A stretch of DNA of 64,000 nt from Alistipes muris (GTDB lineage: Bacteria > Bacteroidota > Bacteroidia > Bacteroidales > Rikenellaceae): NCBI RefSeq assembly GCF_943193205.1, contig NZ_CALPDD010000009.1:35015-99014 (forward strand), read 5' to 3'. This document shows positions 16,620 to 27,200 of the stretch, one piece after another. Made by a program: the position numbers and the translations under genes. The stretch's first letter is position 1; every line of letters begins with the position of its first letter. The notes below the pieces were generated by a model. The model saw only the letters and a list, made by a program, of their open reading frames with translations, did no database searches and was not told the DNA's origin.

Positions 16620-18347
16620 TTATATATTTTGGCCTAATTCTTTCATTGTATGAAGAATGTGATTTTCCAAGTTTTCAGTCTGATTGACCAATCCTAATTT
16701 GTGCCGGATTTTACTCCGCATGGTATAAATGCTGTAGACATTCGTATGGTTGTAGAGAATACGGATGCTTTCTGCTGAGAAGCCCAAACAGATAAAACCG
16801 CAATAACATAGTTCATGCAGCGAAAGCGCCGGATAATTGTTTTGCAAATAGTCGATGATTCCATGGCATGAGATGTTGGCGATGGCAATTACGTCTTCTG
16901 CCAGTTCGCGGTTTTTGCCGGATGCAACTTTGATATGCTCTTTGAAATGTTTGTAGAAGTTATCCGTGTTTTTTTCGTAGAGCGAAGCCCATTCCAGGAG
17001 TTGCTGCAAACTTCTGATCCGGTTGCCTAACAGAGCGAACAAAGCTTGCGACTGCTCGTCCTGTACATGGATGTTCTTTCTGATTTCATTGTATTGCTCC
17101 GTCAGTCGGGCGTAGTGCTCGTTTCCTTCCTCCACATAACGTTTATACTCTGCGATTTTCCGGTTCTTTTTCCGTAAGGTTCTTCTATGGGAAGCGATAA
17201 GAACGCTGCAGCCGCTTAGAATAATAAGAGCGATTAATGCGAAAGAGGCTATTTCATATCGGTGAATAAGTTGTAATGTTGAATATTCTTTTTCTAAGTT
17301 TTCAGTTGTGTATCTTTGTTCGTAGTATTGTAGTAAATTATTTTGAAAAATAGTATTGAGAGAATCGGAATATCGGATGTATAATTGTTTATATTCTAAT
17401 GCTTTTTTGTCATTTTTCGATAGACTCTCTATTTGAGACATGACGGAAAGTATACCTACGTTAAAGTTGGTAATTTCCGGGCATTGCAAATAATAATTGT
17501 GATAATACCAACGGGCCGAATCAAGATTTTTCTCCAGAAAATAAGTATAACCGACTGTGGGATAATGGTTGAACGGAATTTTCCCATCGGTATATTTCTC
17601 ATATAGTTTGAATAAATCATGTTTGTAGGATGACGAGGTTACGCTGTCTGATAGCATTTGTACTCCTCCTAAGGATGACATGATACCTAATAGTGAACTA
17701 ACATCATTAGCCTGGATAGCGATTTCTTTGGCTTCGGACAAACAAGCGAGTGCTTCGGGCTTTTTGTCGATAAGGCTGAGCGAAACGCCTTTCCGCCGCA
17801 TGGCGTAGAGCAGGTAGAATGTTTGTCCGGTATTCTTGAAAGCGTCGACGGCTTCGGAATAGGCCGTCGCGGCATCGCTGAAGCAGAATTGTTCGTAGTA
17901 GAGGTTGCCGAGATAGGTGTAAATCAGCGCCTTCATCCGGTCATCGTCGGTTTTGACGACGTGTTCGCGTGCCATAAGCAGCGCCTTGATGGCTGTTCCC
18001 GATTCGGCGGCATTGCCTTTGACTACTGCGTAATAGTAGTGGGCTTTCGCCCGTTCGATGTCGTTGCCGCGGCGCGAGTAGTAGCGAACTGCTTGGTCGA
18101 CAAGCGAATCGTTGTCTACGTCGATATAGTTTTTGTCGAGAGCCTGCGACAGCAGCAGCGCATGGCGGGCTTTCTTTTCGGGTGTTGCGAGGGCCCGGCG
18201 GTCCATCGAGTTGAGAATCTCCAGTGCGCTGTCCGGATGGTCGATCATCAGCGCGTCTGCGCGGTCCAGCTGTTGTTTGATATGTCTCTGACCGCCGCAG
18301 GCCACGGCCAGCATTGCAAGGAACAATAGGGCTAAAGATTTCTTCAT
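16620..18347 (-). CDS. TPR membrane regulator with C-terminal LuxR-like HTH (DUF6377-like)
   Basis: 575 residues. Lipoprotein-like signal (LAMLAVACGG), then periplasmic TPR-type helical repeats over about 25-330 (e.g. ALIYTYLGNLYYEQF), one membrane helix at about 366-388 (ASFALIALIILSG), a cytoplasmic coiled stretch, and a C-terminal HTH-like segment LSLHELCYCGFICLGFS ... YTMRSKIRHKLGL resembling LuxR-type HTH. This architecture is the DUF6377/TPR regulator type of Bacteroidetes, which should couple a periplasmic signal to transcription directly. The probable target is the DUF3244 gene lying downstream. The start at 18347 was chosen for the signal peptide. Confidence 0.6.
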   Translation of the reverse strand: MKKSLALLFLAMLAVACGGQRHIKQQLDRADALMIDHPDSALEILNSMDRRALATPEKKARHALLLSQALDKNYIDVDNDSLVDQAVRYYSRRGNDIERAKAHYYYAVVKGNAAESGTAIKALLMAREHVVKTDDDRMKALIYTYLGNLYYEQFCFSDAATAYSEAVDAFKNTGQTFYLLYAMRRKGVSLSLIDKKPEALACLSEAKEIAIQANDVSSLLGIMSSLGGVQMLSDSVTSSSYKHDLFKLYEKYTDGKIPFNHYPTVGYTYFLEKNLDSARWYYHNYYLQCPEITNFNVGILSVMSQIESLSKNDKKALEYKQLYIRYSDSLNTIFQNNLLQYYEQRYTTENLEKEYSTLQLIHRYEIASFALIALIILSGCSVLIASHRRTLRKKNRKIAEYKRYVEEGNEHYARLTEQYNEIRKNIHVQDEQSQALFALLGNRIRSLQQLLEWASLYEKNTDNFYKHFKEHIKVASGKNRELAEDVIAIANISCHGIIDYLQNNYPALSLHELCYCGFICLGFSAESIRILYNHTNVYSIYTMRSKIRHKLGLVNQTENLENHILHTMKELGQNI

Positions 18348-18376
18348 GGTACTAAAGTCTGTAATCCTACTTAATA

Positions 18377-18408
18377 CAAAGATACGAAAAGTCGAGTGCA
18401 GAAGCAAA
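18377..18408 (-). promoter_or_regulatory. Promoter of the TPR/HTH regulator
   Basis: -33 TTTG (complement of 18405-18408), 20 nt, -7 TATCTTTG (complement of 18377-18384), about 30 nt before the ATG at 18347. Confidence 0.7.
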
Positions 18409-18578
18409 CGCAGTATGATTATGCCGAGACGGAGTATCTTCGACGAAGTCAAAGATAGAAAACATATCGGTCTTTTTCAGCTATCGGCATCGCTTTTATT
18501 TGCGATTCATTGAAAGGTTTGCGGGATTCTTCGGTTTGAAACCCTTTCAGAGAGCACGCAGAAGCCGAATAATAACGG

Positions 18579-18612
18579 AAAAACGGGCTGCCGAAATCGG
18601 CAGCCCGTTTTT
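18579..18612. terminator. Terminator of the susC-susD-susE-like operon
   Basis: 16-bp perfect stem AAAAACGGGCTGCCGA/TCGGCAGCCCGTTTTT with a 2-nt loop. On the minus strand it is followed by T residues, 26 nt after the stop of the SusE-position gene. It separates the PUL from the DUF3244 cassette. Confidence 0.9.
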
Positions 18613-18637
18613 GCAAAACGGTTTTACGGATACGGAT

Positions 18638-21600
18638 TTATTCGTAATACGTATATTTGATGCTGAAGAAACGCAGTCCGTTGCCCGAAGGATAAACATA
18701 AACCGGAGTTGCTCCGCTGACCTCTATCTCGAATTCGCAGGTCGTAGGTGCGTTCGACGACGTGCCGCCGACCTGGGTGAAGGTTTCGCCGTTGACGGTA
18801 ACGCTTACCAGGCGGGTCGCATCTTCGGAAGAACCGGTATTCGATGCCACAACCGTCAGCTTACCCGAGGCGGGAGCCGTAAAGTAGCACGACCGGTCGC
18901 CGTTGGCCTTGCCGCCGCCCCATTGGATGAATTTTTGGGATTCTCCGTTGACGGAGGCTGTTCCGTATTTGGTCTTGGAGCCGGTCAGAATCGTGAGCCC
19001 GTTCCATACCAAATCGGAAATCGTTTCAGTAAGCGAGCCATCGGAGCCCATCTTGTCGCCGATTGCGGTGAAGCTCGGGTCGTCTCAGTCCCATACGAGT
19101 TCTTTCTGCGTCGGGCCGGCATCCGGATCGACATAGGTATATTCAAATTGCTTGTAGCGAATACCGCCGCTCGTGTAGATGTAGACTACATCGTTGGCTT
19201 TGAGTTCCTCTCCGTCGAAGATGACGACTTCCTTGATGCCTTTGCCGACGAGTTTGCCGGTCAGAATCTTCTCTCCTTTGTTGATATTTGCGGTTATGGT
19301 GAGCTCGGTTTCATCGGTCGTGCTTCCGCTCGGGTTCGCTCCGGTTACTTTCAGCGTGCCCGGTCCGGTTTTCGGTACCACGAACGATACACGGCGCGAG
19401 TTTATTTTGCCGCCACCGCCGGTACGCAGGAACCAGCCGTCGTCTCCGCGGTTTTCAACTTTCAGCGTGCCGCCCAGCGATTCGATATGCAGGCCGTTGA
19501 AATAGGTGTCTGCGGCCTTGTTGTCGGTCGTTCCGATGACCGCCTTGGCATCTGCGAATGCTTCGTCGTCGAAGTTCCATTTGAGCGAAACCAGACCGCC
19601 TGCGATAACCTTTTTAATCTTGAACTTGGCTTCGCCCGCTTCGGACGGCGCGTACTTGGTCGAAGTGGAGGTCGGCTGGGCTACTACCGAAATCGTGTAT
19701 TCGCCGGCGGCCAGCGCGGCAATCGTTGCGGCAGGAATTTCAAACGCGGGTTCGGTGACCTCCGTCGTCGTGCCGTTGAACGTTACGGTGTATTTTTCGG
19801 CGTGGGCATTGCGTTCCCAGATTGCGGTAACAGCCTGCTGGGTTCCCTCGTCGATGCTGGTTTCATTAAGCGTCAGCACAGGGGTAGCCAGTGCTGTGAC
19901 CGTATTCTCCGGGGTGGTGTCCTTGGTCCAGGCGATACGGGTGAACGACGTGTTGTCCGAGCCGGGCAGTACGTAGATGCTGTTTACACCGACGAGGTCG
20001 CCCAATACTACCTTGTGGGGTTTGCCGTCGGCGATAATCGAGTAGGTGTCGCCGCCTGCAACGATCTGAACCGTCGAGGTGACGCTCTTGCCCTGTGCGG
20101 TCATTTCGATGGACCCGTACCCGTCGGCCTTGAACTCGAATGCGCTGGCGGTCGGTACGCCCTTGTTGGTGATGGTCGCAGCCTGGGCGAAAGAGATACC
20201 CGTGCTCATGACGATTTCGGCAGGGCCGTAGATACGGATGTTCTCGATAATCGTTTGGTTTTCGACCGTTTCGGTGTCGAACTTGGTCTTGTCGGTGAAG
20301 TCCCAGGCGGCAGCTTCGGCGATGGGTTCCAGTTCGGTCGGACGTACCACTACGGGTGCCGATGCGTTCCACCAGCGCGGGTCGCCCGCCTTGTTGGCGG
20401 CGATGGCACCGTTTTTCAGATACAGCTTGCCTGCGATGGAGTTGGTGCAGGGGTCTTCTGTAAGCATCATACCTCCCTCGGCCAAAGCCAGTTCCTGGGT
20501 AAGCGCCTGGCCGTTCAGGTCTTTGGACTTTTGGTTGAGGAAGAAATTTTTCCCGTTCTTGTCCGTGGTGCCGACATTATAGAAATAGTTGCCTGCGCAA
20601 ATGGGGGCGATATTCGTGTCCTTGGTGCCGGTCAGTTTGACCCATTGCTTGCCGTCCTGCTCGGGCACTTCGTTGGGGTGGTTTTCGTTGAGGAAAACGC
20701 ACTTGGTCAGATTGACGGCCGCAGGCGTGAATTTCTGCAACTCGAAAATGCCGGAGTTGTTCGACGAGCTGATTGTCGCCGTAACCTGGTTGAACGTGCA
20801 GTTGGCAATGTTGACCGTGCCGACCGAACCGCCCTCGCGGCAGCGGAGGAACGTGCGGGCGCATGCGTAGAACGTGGAATTCTTGATCTCTATCGTGCCG
20901 TATTTGCTGCCGGCCTTGATACGCAGGTCGATGAAGTCGCCGCCGGCCGAGCCGATGGGGTTGATGTCGTGGGCATAGATGCCGTCATAAATCAGGTTTT
21001 CGACGTTGAACTTGTCGGCTCCGCTCCAAAGGCCCTTGGTGAAGCCCGTGAATTCGCAGTTGATGAATTCGGCATTGCCGAGCGTCGCGCCCGTAGTTAT
21101 GAAGTAGCCGCATTCGTTGCCGCCGTCGATCAGCACATCTTCAAAATGGATGTTCGTATTTTCGCCGGTCACCTTGAACGAACCTTTCACTACGGGTTTC
21201 GCTCCCTCGGGGCTCGATTCGCCGTAGATTTCCAGCCCGTAAGCGAACGTATAGGGGTCGAATTCCGGGCTGTCTGCCGGTTTGGTCATGCTGCTGGTCA
21301 GGTCGTATGCTTCGCCTCCGTTGTAGGCAAGCAGGAGTTTCAGATCGGCTGTCGCACCCGTAATGGCTGCGGCGAAATCGGCGCTGTTCGCGATTTTCGT
21401 AGTTCCCTCGGTGCTGGGACGGGTATAGGCCGTGAAGTGGCCGCGCGAACCCGACTTGCCGAACAGCAGCGTGAACTTGTAGTTGGTGCCGGGTTCGAGG
21501 TTTTCGATTTTGGCTTCGCAGGCGCTGATCTGTTCGTCGCTGAGCGGCATGACCGTAGCCGTAGCACCCTCGACCGGAACCACCAGCTCGTAGCGGATGG

Positions 21601-22156
21601 AGGTCAGGTCTTTCGGGTCTTTGGCATTCTGGTCCCACTGCACGGTCACCGTCGTTTCGGTACGTTCCTTGGCTTTGGGGTTGAGTGCCGAGCGGACGGC
21701 CGACGTCGAAACGGCTTCGACCAGATAAGCCCAGCGCGAGCTCTCGATTTTGGCGCTGACGCCCTGCACACGTGCCCAGAATGTCTTGTCGACAGCCAGG
21801 TTCTTGACCGTGAAAGGCACGCCGTCCTTGGCCACTTCGACGGTTTGGTAGGCGTTGCTCGAATCGAAGTTTTCGGGCATTTCGTATATCTCGACTTCCT
21901 TGCCGTCTTCTTCTTTGATGGTGGGAACGGCCTCGAAGAGTTCCAGAATGTAGGCGTCGGCGTTCGACACGGCGCTCCACGAGAATTTGATGTCCGTGCC
22001 GACCGCAGCGTCGACGTCCGCCTCGAAGTTCAGCGGGGTCAGCACGCGGGTGTACGGAATCTCGTTCATGGCTTCATCGACGTCCGAGCAGGAAGCGGCG
22101 AACGCACCCGCGCAGAGCATGAGCCCGAATTTCAGATTTCTGAATATCTTTTTCAT
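18638..22156 (-). pseudogene. SusE-position beta-helix lipoprotein interrupted by an in-frame TGA
   Basis: One reading frame of 1173 codons broken at a single TGA (complement of 19085-19087). Part 1 (1023 residues): lipoprotein signal with Cys in AASCSD, two Fn3-like domains (about 35-250), a right-handed beta-helix region (about 265-560; cf. DUF4957/DUF5123), then C-terminal beta-sandwich domains. Part 2 continues in the same frame (DDPSFTAIGDKMGS ... LRFFSIKYTYYE). The halves belong together: the segment around the stop, LVWD-stop-DDPSF, mirrors LKWNFDDEAF in the preceding domain, and both domains end with a YTY motif. The missing residue was probably Trp or Phe. Expected role: surface pectin-binding partner of SusC/SusD. 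It may be truncated, read through, or a sequence error. Confidence 0.75.
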
Positions 22157-22183
22157 AATTGTACTGTATGATGCTTAACCGAT

Positions 22184-24205
22184 TTATTTCTGCGGGTAAC
22201 CGAAGTCGTTGACCAGCGAGCCCTGCGCATTGCTGAGGTTGTGGGCGAACAGAGGCCACGTCGAACGCGGATAGGGGTCGTCGTAGTCGTTGAAGTAGAA
22301 GTACATCCAGCGGTAGGAAGTTTCGGCTTCCCAGAGTGACGGATCCGCCTGGCAGAAGACGCCCTGCGAAAGGAAGTCGATCCGGTTCCAGCCGCCGTTG
22401 TCCGCTTCGCTGTTGTAGTCCGCGGGGGTCTTGGCGATTTCGTCCTTTTCCAGGCCGAAGATTTCGATGCCCTGTCCTTTTTGACGCCAGAAAGCATAGT
22501 AGGTCGGGAACGTGGTCAGCACGTTTTTGCCGCTCTTGTCCTTGAAATCCTTGGGTTCGGTCAGCTTGGCGTAGTCAGCATAGGCTCCGCGCATGTAGGC
22601 CAGGTCTTTCAGGTCGTTCTTGGCTTCGTCCAGCTTGATTTTGAGCAGGCCCCAGCGGATGAGGTCCTGTTTGCGGAGGAACTCGCCTGCGAATTCCAGC
22701 GCGCGCTCGTCGATGATGGCTTTCATGATGGTGCCTTCGGTCTTGCAGTCGTTGATGGCGGCGTCATCGCTGCTGGCGGCCGAACCGATGGTCAGCGCGT
22801 CGACATAGGCGTCGACCATGCCTTCGTTGCCTTTGTAGGCACGTTTGCGGACTTCCTTGAGGTAGCGTTGAGCCCGGCTCAGGTCACCTTCCCAGGCAGC
22901 CAGTTCGGCGGCCATAAGATAGATGTCGGCATAGCGCATGACGATGGGTTTGCAGCCGTCGCCCGTACCGCCCGGATAGTTGTTCATCCATTCGTAGCGA
23001 TACTTGCCCCAATAGAAGCTCGTGGCGTTGCGCATCTCCCAGCCGCCTTTGGTTCCGTCTTCGTTCTCGACGTCCTGGTTCCAGCGCATGGGCACGCAGG
23101 TGATGTCGCGGCGGGTGTCCTGTTTCTCGTATTTCCACCACAGCGTGGGGTTGGGGCCCGTCTGGCCGCCTTTCGACGACTTGTCGCCGATGAAAGGCGA
23201 GTTGGCGGTGTGGGGGTAGGCGTGGGCGTAGTTCCAGCGGCCGCGGGCATCGCCGAACGGCTGCACGTAAATCACTTCGCGGGAGCCGCTCACGTGCGAG
23301 AAGTCGTTGAATTTGTGCCACAGCTGCTCGAAGTCGGATTCGAGAGCCAGCGAGCCGCTGCCGATGACGTCCTCCAGGTGCCGCAGCGCCTTGGGATAGA
23401 GTTCGGCCTTGGACATTTCCTGCTTGGTCGAGAGACGCAGTGAACCGAAGTTGCCGGTTCCGGTCTTGCCGTCGTCGGGACGCCATGCGTAACCTGCGGC
23501 GTTGAGTGCGATACGGGCGTAGAGACCTTTGGCGAAAGCCTTGTTGATGCGGTCGGTACGCATGGTCTGCGTTGCTTCATAAGGCCAGTAGAGCATGGGG
23601 ATGGCTTCCTCGAGGTCGGCCAGCATGGCCTTGTAGAGGTCGTCGCGCTCGGCCTTGGGGTCGTAGAGCGTGGCGGAAGTCAGCGGTTCGAGGTGCAGAG
23701 GCACTTCGCCCCACATCTTGATAAGTTCGTAGTAGAAGAACGCACGGTAGGTGAGCGATTCGCCCAGCAGATAGGCCATGTCGCGGTTGTGGGCGACGTT
23801 GCCGTACTGCTTCAGTCCCTGGATGGCAAGGTTGGCGCGCTCGATACCGATCATGATCTCGTTATAACCGTTGTTGGTGGTGTTCAACGAACTGTTATCG
23901 GTCTTTGTATCGTATTCGGCGAGGTTGCGTTCGTCGACTTTGGCGCCCGAAGCCGTCGACCCCGTTTTGAGCTCGATGTCGGTGTTGTAGCCGTACATGT
24001 GGTTCAGACGGGCGTTGTAGGAGTTGGTGTGGGCGAAGATTTCGCTGATGCCGAGTACCGTGTATTCGGCCGTGGTGTAGTTGGCGAATACCTTGGAGGC
24101 GTCGAACGACGACTGCGTTTCGACTTCCAGTATGTCGTTCAGACACGAGGTCGCCAAACCTCCCATCAGCAAGAGCGTGGAAATGCTGTATAATATCTTT
24201 TTCAT
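22184..24205 (-). CDS. SusD/RagB-family surface glycan-binding lipoprotein
   Basis: 673 residues with a lipoprotein signal (MGGLATSC). SusD features: N-terminal LNDILEVETQSSF, TPR-like helices including YLLGESLTYRAFFYYELIKMWG and VPLHLEPLT, and a C-terminal domain with IIDERALEFAGEFLRKQDLIRWG and YPRSTWPLF. It should sit over the SusC barrel, capturing pectic oligosaccharides. At 673 residues it is longer than many SusD proteins. It begins 32 nt after the SusC gene stop and ends 27 nt before the SusE-position gene, a classic susCDE operon. Confidence 0.93.
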   Translation of the reverse strand: MKKILYSISTLLLMGGLATSCLNDILEVETQSSFDASKVFANYTTAEYTVLGISEIFAHTNSYNARLNHMYGYNTDIELKTGSTASGAKVDERNLAEYDTKTDNSSLNTTNNGYNEIMIGIERANLAIQGLKQYGNVAHNRDMAYLLGESLTYRAFFYYELIKMWGEVPLHLEPLTSATLYDPKAERDDLYKAMLADLEEAIPMLYWPYEATQTMRTDRINKAFAKGLYARIALNAAGYAWRPDDGKTGTGNFGSLRLSTKQEMSKAELYPKALRHLEDVIGSGSLALESDFEQLWHKFNDFSHVSGSREVIYVQPFGDARGRWNYAHAYPHTANSPFIGDKSSKGGQTGPNPTLWWKYEKQDTRRDITCVPMRWNQDVENEDGTKGGWEMRNATSFYWGKYRYEWMNNYPGGTGDGCKPIVMRYADIYLMAAELAAWEGDLSRAQRYLKEVRKRAYKGNEGMVDAYVDALTIGSAASSDDAAINDCKTEGTIMKAIIDERALEFAGEFLRKQDLIRWGLLKIKLDEAKNDLKDLAYMRGAYADYAKLTEPKDFKDKSGKNVLTTFPTYYAFWRQKGQGIEIFGLEKDEIAKTPADYNSEADNGGWNRIDFLSQGVFCQADPSLWEAETSYRWMYFYFNDYDDPYPRSTWPLFAHNLSNAQGSLVNDFGYPQK

Positions 24206-24237
24206 ATAGGTATGTCTTCTTGAAGTTTTTCAGGCTT

Positions 24238-27200
24238 TTAGAACGAGAGGTTGAGACCGAATACCCACGAGCGGCTCTTCGGGAACGCCGAGTAGTCGAC
24301 GCCGGGGGTCAGCGGGGTCGCACGGCGCGTGTCGACCTCGGGGTCGTAGCCCGTGTAGGGGGTCAGGCAGAAGAGGTTGGTGCCCGTTGCGTATACGCGT
24401 ACGCGGGTCAGCCGGATTTTGCGGGTCAGGTGTTCCGGAACGGTGTAGCCGATCGTCAGCGACGCCAGACGCAGGAACGAACCGTCTTCGATGGCCCAGC
24501 TCTGAGCGACGCGTTTGGTCGAGTAGGGGGTCCACATGGTTTTGCCTGCGTTCATCTGTGCCAGCAGGGCGGGGTCGTTCACCAGTTCGCCCGTCGCCCA
24601 GTCGATGTTGGTCCAGCGGTTGGAGGGCGCCATGGTGTTCAGTACGTTCTGACCCTGCGTGGTCTTCGTGGTCGAGAATTCGATTTTGTTGGCGTTGTAG
24701 ATTTCGTTGCCGTAGGAATAGGTGAAGTTGGCGGCAACGTCGAAGCCGTAGGCATAGGCCGTCAGCGAGAAACCGCCGGTGAAGAGCGGCTGCGTGTTGC
24801 CGATGCGCGTGATGTCGTTGGTCGTAATCTTCGTGGGGTCGTCGTCGCTCACCTTGGCCAGACGGGGCGCACCCGGACGCAGGCCGTAGTCTTTGCCGAG
24901 GATGTCTTCGCTGCTGGCGATACCTTCTTTCAGGGTCCAGGTCTTGCCGTCGTAGTCGAAGTCGTCGACGGTGTACATGCCTTGGTTGACATAGCCGTAG
25001 ATGTCGCCCAGCGGACGGCCTTTCTTTACGATGTAATCGTAGCCGATTTCGGTCGAGAACATACCTGCCGAGGCGGTGATCTGGTCCAGACCGCCCAGGT
25101 CGACTACTTCGTTCTTGTTGAACGAGATGTTGGCGTCGAAGTTGATGCCCCACTTCTCCTTGCGGACCAGCGCGGCGCCCAGCGTTACTTCGATACCGCG
25201 GTTCTGCACCTCACCGAGGTTGCGGTATTGTTCCGAGTAGCCGCCCGTGACGGGGAACTTGATCAGCAGGTCCTTGGTGTTCGATTGGTAGAGTTCGACG
25301 CTACCGGTCAGACGGCTGTTCCAGAATCCGAAGTCGATACCGATGTTGTGCGAGTAGGTCGTCTCCCACTTCAGGTCGGGATTCGACATCGTCGTGCCGT
25401 TGGACCAGATGACCGAACCTTGCGAAATCCACGAGGTCTGCGATGCGCTGAAAAGCGTCTGGGTCTGACCCGAGGGGATGTTGTTGTTGCCGGCCGTACC
25501 GAAGCTGTAACGGATTTTGAGGTTGTCGATCCACGTTGCGTTCTTGAGCCATTCCTCGCCCGAGAGACGCCACGAAGCGGCTACCGAGGGGAAATAGCCC
25601 CATTGGTTGCCCTTGGCGAACTTCGACGAGCCGTCGGCACGCATCGTGGCCGATACCATATATTTGCCTTTGTAGTCGTAGTTCGCGCGGCCGAAGAACG
25701 AGAAAAGAATGTCGTCGTTGGCGTATTTGTTGGCTACCGACAGCGGGTGCTCGCCCGAGGCCATGAATTTCCAGGCCATGTTCGAGTCGAAGAAGTCGGG
25801 CAGACCCTCGACTACGGTGTTCATCGTGTTCTGGCTCGTGCGGAGATACTCCATGCCGACCAGCAAGTTCAGATTGTGGTCCTTGGGCAGCAGTTTCTTG
25901 AAGTCGTACTGCAAGGTGTTGGTGTTGCGGATTTTATCGCGGTAGATGCCTTCCCACTCGGCCAGCGGCTTGTTCTGATAGCCCGCCGACGCGTAGCGCG
26001 ATGCGTAGGACGAAATGCCGTAGAAGCGGTCCTTGACTTGTTTGTAGTCGTCCAGACCGGCTTCGATGCGCAGACGCAGGTTGTCGATGATTTCCCATTG
26101 GAAGGCGGCGTTGGCGTTCCACGTCGTGCGGTTGTAGCGCGAATCGTTTTCGCGGACGGCCTGGATGGGATGTACGTAGTTGCTGTAGTCGTCGGGGTTG
26201 TCTTCTTCAATGATGGCCGCATAGCGCGGAATCGGCGAGTAGACAATGGCGTTCTTCAGTCGCGAGTTGCCCGACTGCGAGCCGCGGTCGTTGAGACCGT
26301 TGGCGCCCGAGCCCGTCACATGAACATCCGAATAGCGCACGTTCACGTCGATGGACACACGCTTCACGGGTTTGAACTGGCCTTTGAAGCTGAGGTTGTT
26401 GCGTTTGTAGTCCGAGCCGATCATGATGGTCTTCTCGTCGTGGTGCGAGTAGCTGGCCGTCCACTTGTATTTGTCGCCGTTGCCCGATACCGAAAGGTTG
26501 TGATCGAATACCGTACCCGTGCGGCCGAACACCTGTTCCACCCAGTCGTTGGCCGGCATGTTGCGGTAGAGGTCCATGTCTTCCCAGGTGCCGTAGTTGG
26601 GCGTGTAGTAGCTCTTCGTGTTGCCTTTGAGTACCGAATATTCGTATTGCGTGCGCACGAAGTCATAGGTGTTCTGCGGAACCAGCGCATCCTTGTTGGC
26701 CATGTTTTTCACACCGCCGTAGATGTTGTAGTTGACCGTTATGCGGCCCGATTCGCCGCTCTTGGTCGTGACGATGATTACACCGTTGGCACCGCGCGAA
26801 CCGTAGATGGCCGTCGAGAAAGCGTCTTTCAGCACGTCGATGGACTGGATGTCCGAAGCCGGGATGTCCGAGATGCTCTCCACCGGGAATCCGTCGACAA
26901 TGTAGAGGGGCGAGCTGTCCTGCGTGATGGAGCCCGTACCGCGTACACGGATGCGGACGTCGGCATCGGGGTCGCCCTCGGTTGCGGTCACCTGCACACC
27001 GGCCATACGACCCGACATGGCTTCGCTCACCGAGGCTACCGGCATCTGGGTCAGCGCTTCGCTGTTGATGGACGATACCGAACCCACTACGTCGCGGCGT
27101 TTCACGGTGGCATAGCCTACCACCACCACGTCGTCCAGCTGGTTCGAGCTTTCCGAGAGGGTCACTTCGTAGTCGGTCTGCGAGGGTTGGAGCGTCACAT

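Noticed and set aside
19085..19087. TGA as a selenocysteine codon
   Set aside because: No selenoprotein family match and no SECIS-like hairpin directly after the codon that I could see; Trp/Phe replacement fits the domain repeat better.
18500..22171. Long plus-strand open frame of 1223 codons opposite the SusE-position gene
   Set aside because: Antisense shadow of a GC-rich gene; low-complexity Arg/Gly/Val-rich translation, no signal peptide, no family pattern.
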